A DNA stretch of 9,105 nucleotides from an uncultured Bacteroidota bacterium (GTDB lineage: Bacteria; Bacteroidota; Bacteroidia; UKL13-3): assembly GCA_903898215.1 (NCBI GenBank), contig CAIUEQ010000368.1, forward strand, positions 1 through 9,105, written 5' to 3'. The translations under genes and the position numbers were made by a program. This document shows, piece by piece, positions 1 through 7,560 of this stretch; the first letter of the stretch is position 1, and each line of letters opens with the position of its first letter. The notes below the pieces were generated by a model. It searched no databases and was not told where the DNA came from. It was given only the letters and a program-made list of their open reading frames with translations.

Positions 1-1146
1 ACTTTGATCAATCCAAATGGTCCGGTAAATGGAATTCCAAATAACTGGTTGCAATTACTTTCATCCGGTCCGCTTGTGAGTGTTGAGCCAGGTGAATCAT
101 TTACCTATGTAGTTGCATACGTTGCTGCAAATAAACTTGGACCGCAAACTGTTTCTAATGGAGGTTATACAAGCACACCGGAAACACGACAAGAATTAAC
201 TGAACACTTTATTCGTGCTCGTGCAACTTATTTAGGTGAAGATGTTAATGCTGATGGAAAATATTCATTAGAATTGGATTTGAACAGAAATGGAAAATTA
301 GATCATTATGTACTTCCATCACCTCCAGATGTGCCGAATATAAAAATTGTTGCCTCTGATAATAAAGCAGAAATTTATTGGGATGCAGGTTCTGTTTCAT
401 CAATTGATCCTATATCGCGTAAAAAAGATTTTGAGGGTTACCGAATTTATCGCACCAATGTTGGCGATGACTTGAGTCAGAGTTTATCTGATAATGAAAA
501 TCTTATCGGGCAATGGGATTCGGTTGGTAATGCAATAGGTTACAATAATGGTTTTGAAGCAATACAATTATCATCACCAAAAATGTTTGAAGGGGATACC
601 ACAAAATATTGGTTCAAATACGAAATGAATAATTTGCAAAACGGTTGGCAATATTTATTTGTGGTAACAGCTTTTGATAAAGGTGATGCAACAGTTGGAT
701 TAAGTTCTCTCGAATCATCTTTATCACAAAATGCTACCAGTGTTTTTGCAGGAGCAACACCGGTTTCAATTGACGGAAATAATTCAACGCATGTTGGTGT
801 TTATCCAAATCCTTATAAAACTGCAGCATCATGGGACGGAACAACATCGAGAACACATAAAATATATTTTTACAATATTCCCGATAAATGTGATATTCAT
901 ATTTACACTAGCAGCGGAGATCTTGTTGCGTCACTTAATCATGATGCTTCAACATATAAAGGGGAAGATTCAAAGTGGTTTGAGCAATATGCAACAAATC
1001 CCAATAAAACTTTTTCGGGTGGCGAACATGCTTGGGATATTTTATCTTCGTTTAAAACAACCATTACAACTGGAGTATATTTATTTACAGTAAAAGATAT
1101 AAAAACAGGTAATATTGAAGTAGGAAAATTTGCAGTGATTAGGTAG
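1..1146 (+). CDS. Secreted protein with FN3-like and T9SS C-terminal sorting regions (5' partial)
   Basis: The reading frame is open to the left edge, so the true start lies upstream; the TTG at position 4 is not a credible start. The visible 381 codons form the C-terminal part of an extracellular protein. Positions 241-303 encode two acidic Ca-binding-like loops (DVNADGKY and DLNRNGKLD), reminiscent of dockerin/EF-hand loops. Positions ~310-720 resemble a fibronectin type III segment (PPDVPNIKIV, then EIYWD, EGYRIYRT and QYLFVVTAFD). From ~795 the sequence reads VGVYPNPYK and ends TTGVYLFTVKDIKTGNIEVGKFAVIR-like, which is the usual form of a type IX secretion C-terminal sorting domain. The expected fate is outer-membrane export through T9SS and surface attachment or release. 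Its enzymatic or adhesive role, if any, lies outside the window. The stop is TAG at 1144-1146, and the heptamer array begins 20 bases later. Confidence 0.85.
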   Translation, partial: TLINPNGPVNGIPNNWLQLLSSGPLVSVEPGESFTYVVAYVAANKLGPQTVSNGGYTSTPETRQELTEHFIRARATYLGEDVNADGKYSLELDLNRNGKLDHYVLPSPPDVPNIKIVASDNKAEIYWDAGSVSSIDPISRKKDFEGYRIYRTNVGDDLSQSLSDNENLIGQWDSVGNAIGYNNGFEAIQLSSPKMFEGDTTKYWFKYEMNNLQNGWQYLFVVTAFDKGDATVGLSSLESSLSQNATSVFAGATPVSIDGNNSTHVGVYPNPYKTAASWDGTTSRTHKIYFYNIPDKCDIHIYTSSGDLVASLNHDASTYKGEDSKWFEQYATNPNKTFSGGEHAWDILSSFKTTITTGVYLFTVKDIKTGNIEVGKFAVIR

Positions 1147-1166
1147 ACATTTGTCAATTTATAATA

Positions 1167-1397
1167 AGCAATGAGCAAAGAGCAAAGAGCAATGTGCAAT
1201 AAGCAATGTGCAATAAGCAATATGCAATAAGCAATGAGCAATAAGCAATGTGCAATGAGCAATGAGCAATGAGCAATAAGCAATGAGCAAAGAGCAATAA
1301 GCAATGAGCAATAAGCAATGTGCAATAAGCAATGTGCAATAAGCAATATGCAATAAGCAATGTGCAATAAGCAATGAGCAATAAGCAATGAGCAATA
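1167..1397. repeat. Heptanucleotide tandem array, 33 units of NGCAANN
   Basis: Thirty-three consecutive 7-bp units run without a single indel (231 bp = 33 x 7). The core GCAA at unit positions 2-5 is invariant. Variation is limited to position 1 (A or T), position 6 (T, rarely A) and position 7 (G or A), giving AGCAATG, AGCAATA, TGCAATA, TGCAATG and AGCAAAG. A 49-bp block of seven units (1188-1236) recurs exactly at 1314-1362, 18 units downstream, which shows segmental duplication inside the array. Because 7 is not a multiple of 3, the minus strand is open in all three frames and always reads the same heptapeptide cycle (H/Y-C-S/L-L-L/H-I-A). The plus strand meets TAA or TGA in every frame. 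This is a satellite-type intergenic repeat, not a coding region and not a CRISPR array, since there are no spacers. Confidence 0.97.
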
Positions 1398-1457
1398 ACC
1401 AATAACTAAATAACTAAATAACCAATAACCAATAACAGAAAACTAAACAAAAAAAAC
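1398..1457. repeat. A-rich degenerate 7-8 bp repeat tail
   Basis: Immediately after the regular array the pattern decays into ACCAATA, ACTAAAT, AACTAAAT, AACCAATA and ACCAATA units, then an A-rich run that ends at the ATG at 1458. The units alternate between 7 and 8 bp, so register is lost here, unlike in the main array. This tail is the immediate 5' flank of the 1458 gene. It contains no TAnnTTTG element and no Shine-Dalgarno-like stretch, only the A-rich leader typical of Bacteroidota start sites. Confidence 0.7.
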
Positions 1458-3935
1458 ATGAAAAAAACGTTACTCATTTTGTGTGCTTTGATTGCAACAA
1501 TGGTTGTAGAAGCGCAAAGTTATGGCCCTTACCCAATTATTCCGATTGACACAGTTCAATTTGTGAGCAACAGTAAATTAACAAGAGTACCTCCTTGCGA
1601 TTCGTCTGATTATGTAAATCCAATTAAGAAGAATGCAACTTATGGAGATACAGTTCGTGTAGTAGGAATTGTAATGATGGATCCTCGTGCTTATGGATTA
1701 TCTATATCACGTAAGGGAACATTTATTCAACGTGATAGTGCTAACGGAAGCCCTTGGTCAGGTGTGTTAGTTTTAGCAGATCCTGCGGCAACAGTTATAA
1801 CACCTTCATCCAATCCTGTAAATAATACCGTTCCCGGTTTCTTGGCTGAAACTAAATTTTACGACAATTTAAAATTAGGATATAAAGTTCGTGTAACCGG
1901 AATTATTCGTCAGTTTAATATCTCAGGTACATCTACCGGAGAAACGCAAATTGATATGTTGCATGATTACAATGGAAATTTTACAAATTCTGTAGAAATT
2001 CTTAGCATAATCCCTAAAACAATTCCTCCTGTGGTGATGACAGTAGATTCGTTTATGACAGGTAACCCTGTTGCAGGAAATGCAACTTCAAACAGAACCA
2101 CTGCTGAAAAATATGCAGGTATGTATGTTGAGTTAAGAAATGTAACTGTTTACACTCGTACCATAAGTGGTTCTAAATTTGTTTGGTCGGTGATTGATGA
2201 TAATGGAAATTCAATTCAAATTAGAGATTTCTCTGGTTATTTTAGAAATGATGGCTTAGAAGATACTTCGTTACATATTCCTCATACATTCGCTCCTCCT
2301 GCAATTGGTGCACGTTTAGCTTATGTTAGAGGTGTTATCACAGAAACAGCTTCTGCTGCTGCAACAGGATATTGGATTGCTCCTTTAAGTCCAAGTGATA
2401 TTGGTGGTGTTACATATACTCCTCCTGCAATTGCTTCAATTAATCGTACTCCGGTAGTTGCCGGTCCAACTGACTCTGTGTTGTTTGCAGTTAAAACAAT
2501 TAAAGGTGCAAGAGGAATTCAAAGTGGAAGAATGTATTTCACAGTTGGATATAACTCGTTTGCATTTGATTCGGTTTCGATGACAAGAAGTACTTTAGAT
2601 AGCTCAGTATGGAATGCAAAAGTTCCAAATAAAGCTGCAAATTCTGTAGTAAAATATTGGTTCAAGTTTATCGATTCAAATTCTGTATATAGAAATTTCC
2701 CAGATTCGTTGGGAACAAATTCATCATACTTAGTTACACCTACCGGAGCTATTAATTCTATTGCTCAATTACAATTTAGTCCATATACAAGTCTTGCAAC
2801 TATTTGGAGTGGAGATTCAATTCCTGCAATGAATATTAGCGGGATTGTAACAGGAATTAATTTTATTGCAGGAACACAAAGTATGCTTACCATACAAAAT
2901 GGAACAGGACCAAATTCAGCAATATATATTCAGCGTGCATTAACAAATGATGTTACTGCAAATTGGGCAATTGGCGATTCGGTTAATATCACTTCAGCAA
3001 AAGTTTGGGAAACATTTAATGTTACAACCTTAAATAGTATTTCTGCAACTAAAATTGCAAGTGGAAAAGCACTTCCTGCATTTGCAAATAATTTATCGAT
3101 GGATTCATTCCGATTAAATAATGTAAGATATGCTCGTCCATACGAAGGAGTATTAATGCATTGGGATTCTATTGTAGTTTTCAATCCAAATCCTGATGGA
3201 CCGTTAAGTAATTTTTATGAATTCTCTTTTGCAAAAGATACTACGGCTCCTATTGGTTTAAGAGTTGATGATATGAATGCTTCCATTCATAATGTGAGTA
3301 GTAAAATTAAAAAAGGAATGAAGATGGATTTCATTCAAGGACCAATGTTTTTTAGTCACAATGATTTTAAATTAATACCACGCAGTTTAGGAGATATTGA
3401 TCTTAGTCATTTAGATACACTTGCTCCTGTAATTACATTAAAAGGAAAACAGTTAGATACTATTTTAGTAAATGCTACTTATGTTGATTCGGGTGCTACT
3501 GCACTTGATAATATTGATGGAAACATTACTTCAAAAATTATCAAAACCGGAACAGTAAATTCAGCAATAGCCGGTACAAATATTTTAACCTATACTGTTT
3601 CTGATAATTGGGGTAATACAAGCTCTACTAATCGCTATATAATTGTTAAAATAAAAACAGCTATTCGTGATTTAGAACTTTTGAATGCAGCAATTAATGT
3701 ATATCCATCACCGGCAAATAATGAAATCACAGTTTCGGCAAACGGAATTCAAACTTTACCTGTAAATATTTCTATCATTGATATTGTTGGTCGTCAATTC
3801 GTCAGCAAACAAATGAAACAAGGAACATTTAACGAAAAGGTTGATATTTCAACTCTTCAAAACGGAATTTATTTCTGTGTATTGAGTAATGAAAAAGGCA
3901 GTCGCACTGTTAAATTCGTTGTGAACGGAAAATAA
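1458..3935 (+). CDS. T9SS-secreted protein with OB-fold-like and DUF5011-like domains
   Basis: This is an 825-residue secreted protein. Residues 1-19 form a Sec signal peptide (MKK, a hydrophobic core, then VEA before Q20), which fixes the ATG at 1458. Residues ~58-175 and ~200-310 contain repeated 'GDTVRVVGIV' / 'GYKVRVTGII' / 'GARLAYVRGVIT' strands, typical of the OB-fold-like domains in extracellular Bacteroidota proteins such as DUF5689-like or nuclease-associated proteins. A similar segment recurs around residues 450-640. Residues ~653-735 (DTLAPVITLKG, then YVDSGATALDNIDGNIT, then LTYTVSDNWGN) match the DUF5011/HYR-like Ig domain. Residues 746-825 begin INVYPSPANNEI and end with a basic 'TVKFVVNGK', a type A T9SS sorting domain. 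I see no catalytic motif, so the role is unknown; binding or adhesion is an inference. No promoter is visible close upstream, because the heptamer array fills the spacer. An intrinsic terminator follows. Confidence 0.9.
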   Translation: MKKTLLILCALIATMVVEAQSYGPYPIIPIDTVQFVSNSKLTRVPPCDSSDYVNPIKKNATYGDTVRVVGIVMMDPRAYGLSISRKGTFIQRDSANGSPWSGVLVLADPAATVITPSSNPVNNTVPGFLAETKFYDNLKLGYKVRVTGIIRQFNISGTSTGETQIDMLHDYNGNFTNSVEILSIIPKTIPPVVMTVDSFMTGNPVAGNATSNRTTAEKYAGMYVELRNVTVYTRTISGSKFVWSVIDDNGNSIQIRDFSGYFRNDGLEDTSLHIPHTFAPPAIGARLAYVRGVITETASAAATGYWIAPLSPSDIGGVTYTPPAIASINRTPVVAGPTDSVLFAVKTIKGARGIQSGRMYFTVGYNSFAFDSVSMTRSTLDSSVWNAKVPNKAANSVVKYWFKFIDSNSVYRNFPDSLGTNSSYLVTPTGAINSIAQLQFSPYTSLATIWSGDSIPAMNISGIVTGINFIAGTQSMLTIQNGTGPNSAIYIQRALTNDVTANWAIGDSVNITSAKVWETFNVTTLNSISATKIASGKALPAFANNLSMDSFRLNNVRYARPYEGVLMHWDSIVVFNPNPDGPLSNFYEFSFAKDTTAPIGLRVDDMNASIHNVSSKIKKGMKMDFIQGPMFFSHNDFKLIPRSLGDIDLSHLDTLAPVITLKGKQLDTILVNATYVDSGATALDNIDGNITSKIIKTGTVNSAIAGTNILTYTVSDNWGNTSSTNRYIIVKIKTAIRDLELLNAAINVYPSPANNEITVSANGIQTLPVNISIIDIVGRQFVSKQMKQGTFNEKVDISTLQNGIYFCVLSNEKGSRTVKFVVNGK

Positions 3936-3956
3936 TAATCGTTTATTTTATTTAAC

Positions 3957-3992
3957 GCAATGCCATCTAATTTTAGGTGGCATTGTTGTTTT
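3957..3992 (+). terminator. Intrinsic terminator after the T9SS cargo gene
   Basis: The arm 3957-3970 pairs with 3973-3986 (GCAATGCCATCTAA against TTAGGTGGCATTGT), a stem of about 12-14 bp with two G-U wobbles and a small AT loop, followed by the T-rich GTTGTTTT. It starts 21 bases after the TAA at 3933-3935 and separates this gene from clpC. Confidence 0.85.
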
Positions 3993-4069
3993 ATAAGAGT
4001 GTATAAAAATTAAGATTGTAAACAACAAACAATAAACCTGACACGTTTTCACAATTAATTAAATGGACT

Positions 4070-4077
4070 TATATTTG
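4070..4077 (+). promoter_or_regulatory. Putative clpC promoter, -7 element TATATTTG
   Basis: TATATTTG matches the Bacteroidota primary-sigma -7 consensus TAnnTTTG. The expected -33 position, about 19 bases upstream, holds GTTTTC (4045-4050), which is only a partial match to TTTG. If the element is used, transcription would start near 4083-4086, giving a leader of about 70 nt that contains the hairpin at 4089-4125. The call is based on consensus matching only. Confidence 0.5.
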
Positions 4078-4088
4078 ATAAGGTTTTG

Positions 4089-4130
4089 AAAGTTTGAGAA
4101 CGGAAAATAATTTCCGACAAACTTTTTTAA
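4089..4130 (+). promoter_or_regulatory. Attenuator-like hairpin in the clpC leader
   Basis: AAAGTTTG (4089-4096) pairs perfectly with CAAACTTT (4118-4125). Inside this, CGGAAA (4101-4106) pairs with TTTCCG (4111-4116) around the loop ATAA. The two stems are separated by a 4-to-1 internal bulge. The outer stem runs directly into a T-run (4123-4128) and the structure ends 26-30 bases before the clpC ATG. The layout is that of a rho-independent terminator or stability hairpin in the 5' UTR. It is not a CIRCE element, since the TTAGCACTC/GAGTGCTAA arms are absent. Confidence 0.55.
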
Positions 4131-4155
4131 GCATACAATTGTTTTTGATAAATAT

Positions 4156-6702
4156 ATGGAAGCAAAATTCTCACCTCGAGTTAAAGATGTTATTTCCTAT
4201 AGTCGCGAAGAAGCGATTAGATTAGGACATGATTATATTGGAACAGAACATTTATTGTTGGGTCTTATTCGTGAAGGAGACGGCAAAGCAATAAAAACAT
4301 TAATCGCACTGGATATTGACATCGTTCGATTAAAAAAATCGATTGAGGAATCAATAAGAAATACTGCTCACGGTAGTGTGAATTTAATTAATATTCCTCT
4401 CACCAAACAAGCCGAAAAAGTTTTAAAGATCACTTATCTTGAAGCCAAGATTTTTAAAACAGATATTATCGGAACAGAACATTTATTGCTTTCTATTTTA
4501 CGTGATGAAGATAATTTAGCATCACAAATTTTATTAAGAAATGGAATTGCGTATGATATTTTTAAATCATCAATTGAAAATAATATTGCTGATACAAAGA
4601 GCGAAATGTCGCAAGATTCTGAAGAAGAATATTACCGTGAAGAACGCAAACCTTCTGAGCCTGTTCGGAAAGGTGAATCAAAATCAAAAACACCCGTACT
4701 TGATAATTTCGGAAGAGATCTTACAAAGTCTGCTGAAGAAGGAAAACTTGATCCAATTGTAGGTCGCGAAAAAGAAATCGAAAGAGTATCACAAATTCTA
4801 TCTCGCAGAAAGAAAAATAATCCGGTATTAATTGGCGAACCTGGTGTTGGTAAAACAGCCATTGCCGAAGGACTTGCTTTAAGAATTGTTCAACGCAAAG
4901 TTTCTCGTGTATTGTTCAATAAAAGAGTGGTGATGCTTGATCTTGCATCGATAGTTGCAGGGACAAAATATCGCGGACAATTTGAAGAACGCATGAAAGC
5001 TGTGATGAATGAATTGGAAAAATCTCCGGATGTAATTTTGTTTATTGACGAAATTCATACCATCGTAGGTGCTGGTGGAGCAAGTGGTTCCCTTGATGCT
5101 TCCAATATGTTTAAACCGGCTTTAGCTCGAGGAGAAATTCAATGTATTGGAGCAACAACTCTTGATGAATATCGTCAGTATATTGAAAAAGATGGAGCTC
5201 TTGAAAGACGTTTTCAAATTGTGATGATCAATCCTGCATCAGCTGAAGAGTCGATTGAAATATTAAATAATATTAAAAGTAAATATGAAGATCATCATTC
5301 GGTTACTTACGATGATGCAGCAATAAAAGCTTGCGTAAGCATGAGCAACCGTTACATGACCGACAGACATTTACCTGATAAAGCCATCGATGTTTTGGAT
5401 GAATCGGGAGCGCGTGTTCATATCAGCAATATTCATGTTCCAACAAATGTGATCGATCTTGAAAAATCAATTGAGGATATTAAAGTCGAAAAAAATAAAG
5501 TTGTTAAAAGCCAAAAATACGAAGAGGCTGCAAAACTTCGCGATAAAGAAAAGCATTTGTTAGAGCAACTCGAAACAGAAAAAGCAAAATGGGAAGAAGA
5601 AACAAAATCACATCGCTATAGAGTTACCGAGGAAGATGTTTCAGAAGTAATTGCGATGATGACAGGTATTCCGGTGAAGAGAATTGCTCAGTCTGAAGGA
5701 CAGCGTTTGCTTAACATGGATACCGAATTACAAGGAAAAGTTATCGGACAGGATGAAGCCATTGCAAAATTGTGTAAAGCGATACAACGTACACGTGCAG
5801 GGTTAAAAGATCCAAATAAACCAATTGGCTCATTTGTGTTTTTAGGTCCTACCGGTGTTGGGAAAACTGAATTAGCAAAAGTGCTTGCCAGATATTTATT
5901 TGATAATGAAGATTCACTTATTCGAATTGATATGAGTGAATACATGGAAAAATTTTCTGTATCAAGATTGGTTGGAGCGCCTCCGGGATATATCGGATAT
6001 GAAGAAGGTGGACAGTTAACTGAAAAAATTCGCAGAAAACCTTATGCTGTTGTTTTGCTGGATGAAATTGAAAAAGCTCACCCGGACGTTTTTAATATTT
6101 TATTGCAATTATTAGATGAAGGTTTCATCACAGATAGTTTGGGAAGGAAAGTTGATTTTAGAAATACTATTATCATCATGACATCCAATATTGGTTCACG
6201 CCAGATAAAAGATTTCGGAAAAGGTGTTGGCTTCAACACTCCGTCAAAACAGGCAGCGGGAGATTCGCATGCAAAAGTTGTTATTGAAACTGCATTAAAA
6301 CGTTTCTTCTCTCCAGAGTTTTTAAATCGTATTGACGATGTGATTGTATTTAATTCTTTAGCCAAAGAATCTATCATCAAAATTCTGGATTTAAATCTGA
6401 TAAAATTATTAAAACGTGTAGAAGAATTAGGATTGAATTTGAAATTCACAGATGCCGCAAAAAGCTTTTTGGCCGACAAAGGATTTGATCCTGATATGGG
6501 AGCAAGACCACTTTCACGAACCATTCAAAAATATGTTGAAGATCCGATCGCTGAGGAGTTGCTTAAGGTAGATCAGAATGAAGGAGCAGTGATAGAAGTA
6601 GACCACGAAACAGATGCTGCCGAATTGAAAATAAGTGTTCAGAAGAAAAAAGAACCACGTAAAAAGAAAGATGCTCCACCGGTAAATCCGAGCGAGAATT
6701 AA
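4156..6702 (+). CDS. clpC: ATP-dependent Clp protease ATP-binding subunit ClpC
   Basis: This 848-residue Hsp100/AAA+ unfoldase would feed substrates to ClpP in the cytoplasm (family knowledge). Residues ~2-145 hold two Clp_N repeats, each carrying the 'IGTEHLLL' signature. Domain D1 has Walker A GEPGVGKT (227-234) and Walker B VILFIDE (293-299). The middle region (~448-483, KYEEAAKLRDKE) is the UVR-type motif that marks ClpC rather than ClpB. D2 has Walker A GPTGVGKT (564-571) and Walker B VVLLDE (632-637). The VGF loop at 691-693 (GKGVGFN) corresponds to the ClpP-docking tripeptide. The lysine-rich tail (KKKEPRKKKDAPP) is a lineage-specific extension. Length and N-terminus (MEAKFSPRVKDVISYSREEA) are normal for Bacteroidota ClpC, which supports the ATG at 4156. 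No mcsA/mcsB/ctsR or clpP neighbour is visible. The gene has its own promoter-like element and leader hairpin. Confidence 0.98.
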   Translation: MEAKFSPRVKDVISYSREEAIRLGHDYIGTEHLLLGLIREGDGKAIKTLIALDIDIVRLKKSIEESIRNTAHGSVNLINIPLTKQAEKVLKITYLEAKIFKTDIIGTEHLLLSILRDEDNLASQILLRNGIAYDIFKSSIENNIADTKSEMSQDSEEEYYREERKPSEPVRKGESKSKTPVLDNFGRDLTKSAEEGKLDPIVGREKEIERVSQILSRRKKNNPVLIGEPGVGKTAIAEGLALRIVQRKVSRVLFNKRVVMLDLASIVAGTKYRGQFEERMKAVMNELEKSPDVILFIDEIHTIVGAGGASGSLDASNMFKPALARGEIQCIGATTLDEYRQYIEKDGALERRFQIVMINPASAEESIEILNNIKSKYEDHHSVTYDDAAIKACVSMSNRYMTDRHLPDKAIDVLDESGARVHISNIHVPTNVIDLEKSIEDIKVEKNKVVKSQKYEEAAKLRDKEKHLLEQLETEKAKWEEETKSHRYRVTEEDVSEVIAMMTGIPVKRIAQSEGQRLLNMDTELQGKVIGQDEAIAKLCKAIQRTRAGLKDPNKPIGSFVFLGPTGVGKTELAKVLARYLFDNEDSLIRIDMSEYMEKFSVSRLVGAPPGYIGYEEGGQLTEKIRRKPYAVVLLDEIEKAHPDVFNILLQLLDEGFITDSLGRKVDFRNTIIIMTSNIGSRQIKDFGKGVGFNTPSKQAAGDSHAKVVIETALKRFFSPEFLNRIDDVIVFNSLAKESIIKILDLNLIKLLKRVEELGLNLKFTDAAKSFLADKGFDPDMGARPLSRTIQKYVEDPIAEELLKVDQNEGAVIEVDHETDAAELKISVQKKKEPRKKKDAPPVNPSEN

Positions 6703-6734
6703 TTTATATATTTTCAATTTGCAATCATAGCATC

Positions 6735-6977
6735 ATGGACATTCAAACAAAAAAGATAAATTTTATTGAAGAGTTTCTTCGAATACAAAATGAAGGTGTA
6801 ATTAATTTGCTTGAAGCTGTTTTGAAAAAAGAAAAAAGCAAACTTTATAAAGAGTCACTTAAACCAATGACTTTGGATGAATTAAACTTAAGGATTGCTG
6901 AAGCTGAGCAGGATATTAAAGAAGGAAGAGTTTATACTACCGATGAATTAAGAAGTTGCCTGAAAATATCTTTGTGA
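6735..6977 (+). CDS. Small antitoxin-like protein without a visible toxin
   Basis: This 80-residue charged, mostly helical protein starts 32 bases after clpC. The second half (MTLDELNLRIAEAEQDIKEG, then RVYTTDEL) matches the pattern of Bacteroidota 'addiction module' antitoxins of ParE/RelE-type pairs, whose tail binds the toxin. The N-terminal half (IEEFLRIQNEGVINLLEAVLKKEK) resembles their first helices. I did not see a DNA-binding motif I can name. The expected toxin gene should follow directly, but only 111 bases separate the stop from rlmH and they do not encode one. The last codons and the TGA (6975-6977) lie inside a dispersed CTTTGYG repeat, so the authentic C-terminus may have been replaced (LRSCLKISL is atypical). 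It may be co-transcribed with clpC, as no terminator lies between them. The family assignment is by pattern only. Confidence 0.6.
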   Translation: MDIQTKKINFIEEFLRIQNEGVINLLEAVLKKEKSKLYKESLKPMTLDELNLRIAEAEQDIKEGRVYTTDELRSCLKISL

Positions 6978-7009
6978 ACTTTGTGAAAAAACTTTGCGCT
7001 CTTTGCGGT
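6970..7009. repeat. CTTTGYG dispersed intergenic repeat
   Basis: Four 9-bp units are visible: CTTTGTGAA (6970-6978), CTTTGTGAA (6979-6987), then after AAAA CTTTGCGCT (6992-7000) and CTTTGCGGT (7001-7009). This resembles the CTTTGTGAACTTTGCG type of repeat that recurs between genes in Bacteroidota and other genomes (recollection, not a search). On the minus strand it reads as the familiar TAKSAKFFHKVHKD-like spurious peptide. It overlaps the stop codon of the antitoxin-like gene. Confidence 0.7.
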
Positions 7010-7088
7010 AAAAAACAACCGTTTTGAGTTAAAAAAATAACCTTTAGCACGCAAATAAAAAATCGCAAGGTTTGAATAAATTCTTTTC

Positions 7089-7559
7089 ATGAAAATTACA
7101 TTAATACAAACAGGTAAAACACATTTTGATTTTGTTGATGAAGGTTTCGACATGTTTGCAAAACGCTTAAAACATTATTGCAAATTTGAAACGCAACTCA
7201 TCGAATTGCCAACAAAATTAAAATCATCGGATATCGAAATTATCAAAAAAAATGAAGGCGAATTATTGATGAAGAAAATTTCGTCTACTGATTTTCTTGT
7301 GTTGTTAGATGAAAACGGAAAGGAATTTCACTCCAAAGATTTTGCAATATTTATCCAAAAACAATCTTTGCATCAAGCTTCCTTAACATTTGTTATTGGT
7401 GGAGCTTATGGTTTCAGTAAAGATATTTATGAAAGAGCAAATGCTAAAGTTTCGCTCTCAAAAATGACCTTCTCTCACCAACTTATCCGTTTGATTTTTG
7501 CCGAACAATTGTATCGTGCATTTACAATTATCAAAGGTGAACCTTATCATCATGAGTGA
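7089..7559 (+). CDS. rlmH: 23S rRNA (pseudouridine-1915-N3)-methyltransferase RlmH
   Basis: This 156-residue SPOUT-family methyltransferase N3-methylates pseudouridine 1915 in helix 69 of 23S rRNA, using S-adenosylmethionine on the 70S ribosome (family knowledge). The length is normal for the family. Diagnostic sequence includes the N-terminal MKITLIQTGKT, the trefoil-knot SAM-binding segment FVIGGAYGFS (G104, G105, G108), and the highly conserved C-terminus MTFSHQLIRLIFAEQLYRAF followed by GEPYHHE, including the terminal histidine pair at 154-155. The ATG at 7089 gives the canonical N-terminus. Upstream is a short repeat-containing spacer with only a weak -7 candidate (AAGGTTTG, 7067-7074, one mismatch). 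Downstream, heptamers begin directly after the stop. The neighbours (antitoxin-like genes) are functionally unrelated. Confidence 0.97.
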   Translation: MKITLIQTGKTHFDFVDEGFDMFAKRLKHYCKFETQLIELPTKLKSSDIEIIKKNEGELLMKKISSTDFLVLLDENGKEFHSKDFAIFIQKQSLHQASLTFVIGGAYGFSKDIYERANAKVSLSKMTFSHQLIRLIFAEQLYRAFTIIKGEPYHHE

Positions 7560-7560
7560 T

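Noticed and set aside
731..1093. Second + strand ORF inside the first T9SS gene
   Set aside because: It lies out of frame within a clearly coding region, and its composition is that of a shifted frame.
1167..1397. CRISPR array
   Set aside because: Units are contiguous heptamers with no unique spacers and no cas genes nearby.
939..1402. Long minus-strand ORFs (78-149 codons) across the heptamer array
   Set aside because: All three frames are open because of the 7-bp period and encode the same heptapeptide cycle; this is a property of the repeat, not of a gene.
4089..4130. CIRCE or CtsR operator upstream of clpC
   Set aside because: The inverted repeat does not contain the CIRCE arms or the CtsR heptad direct repeat; it fits an RNA hairpin better.
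6078..6524. Minus-strand ORF of 148 codons inside clpC
   Set aside because: It lies opposite the highly conserved D2 domain and tail of clpC, has no recognisable features, and is a shadow of clpC codon usage.
7010..7088. Remnant toxin gene between the antitoxin-like gene and rlmH
   Set aside because: No frame in this short stretch shows a recognisable RelE/ParE segment, unlike the clear higB tail at 7621-7671.
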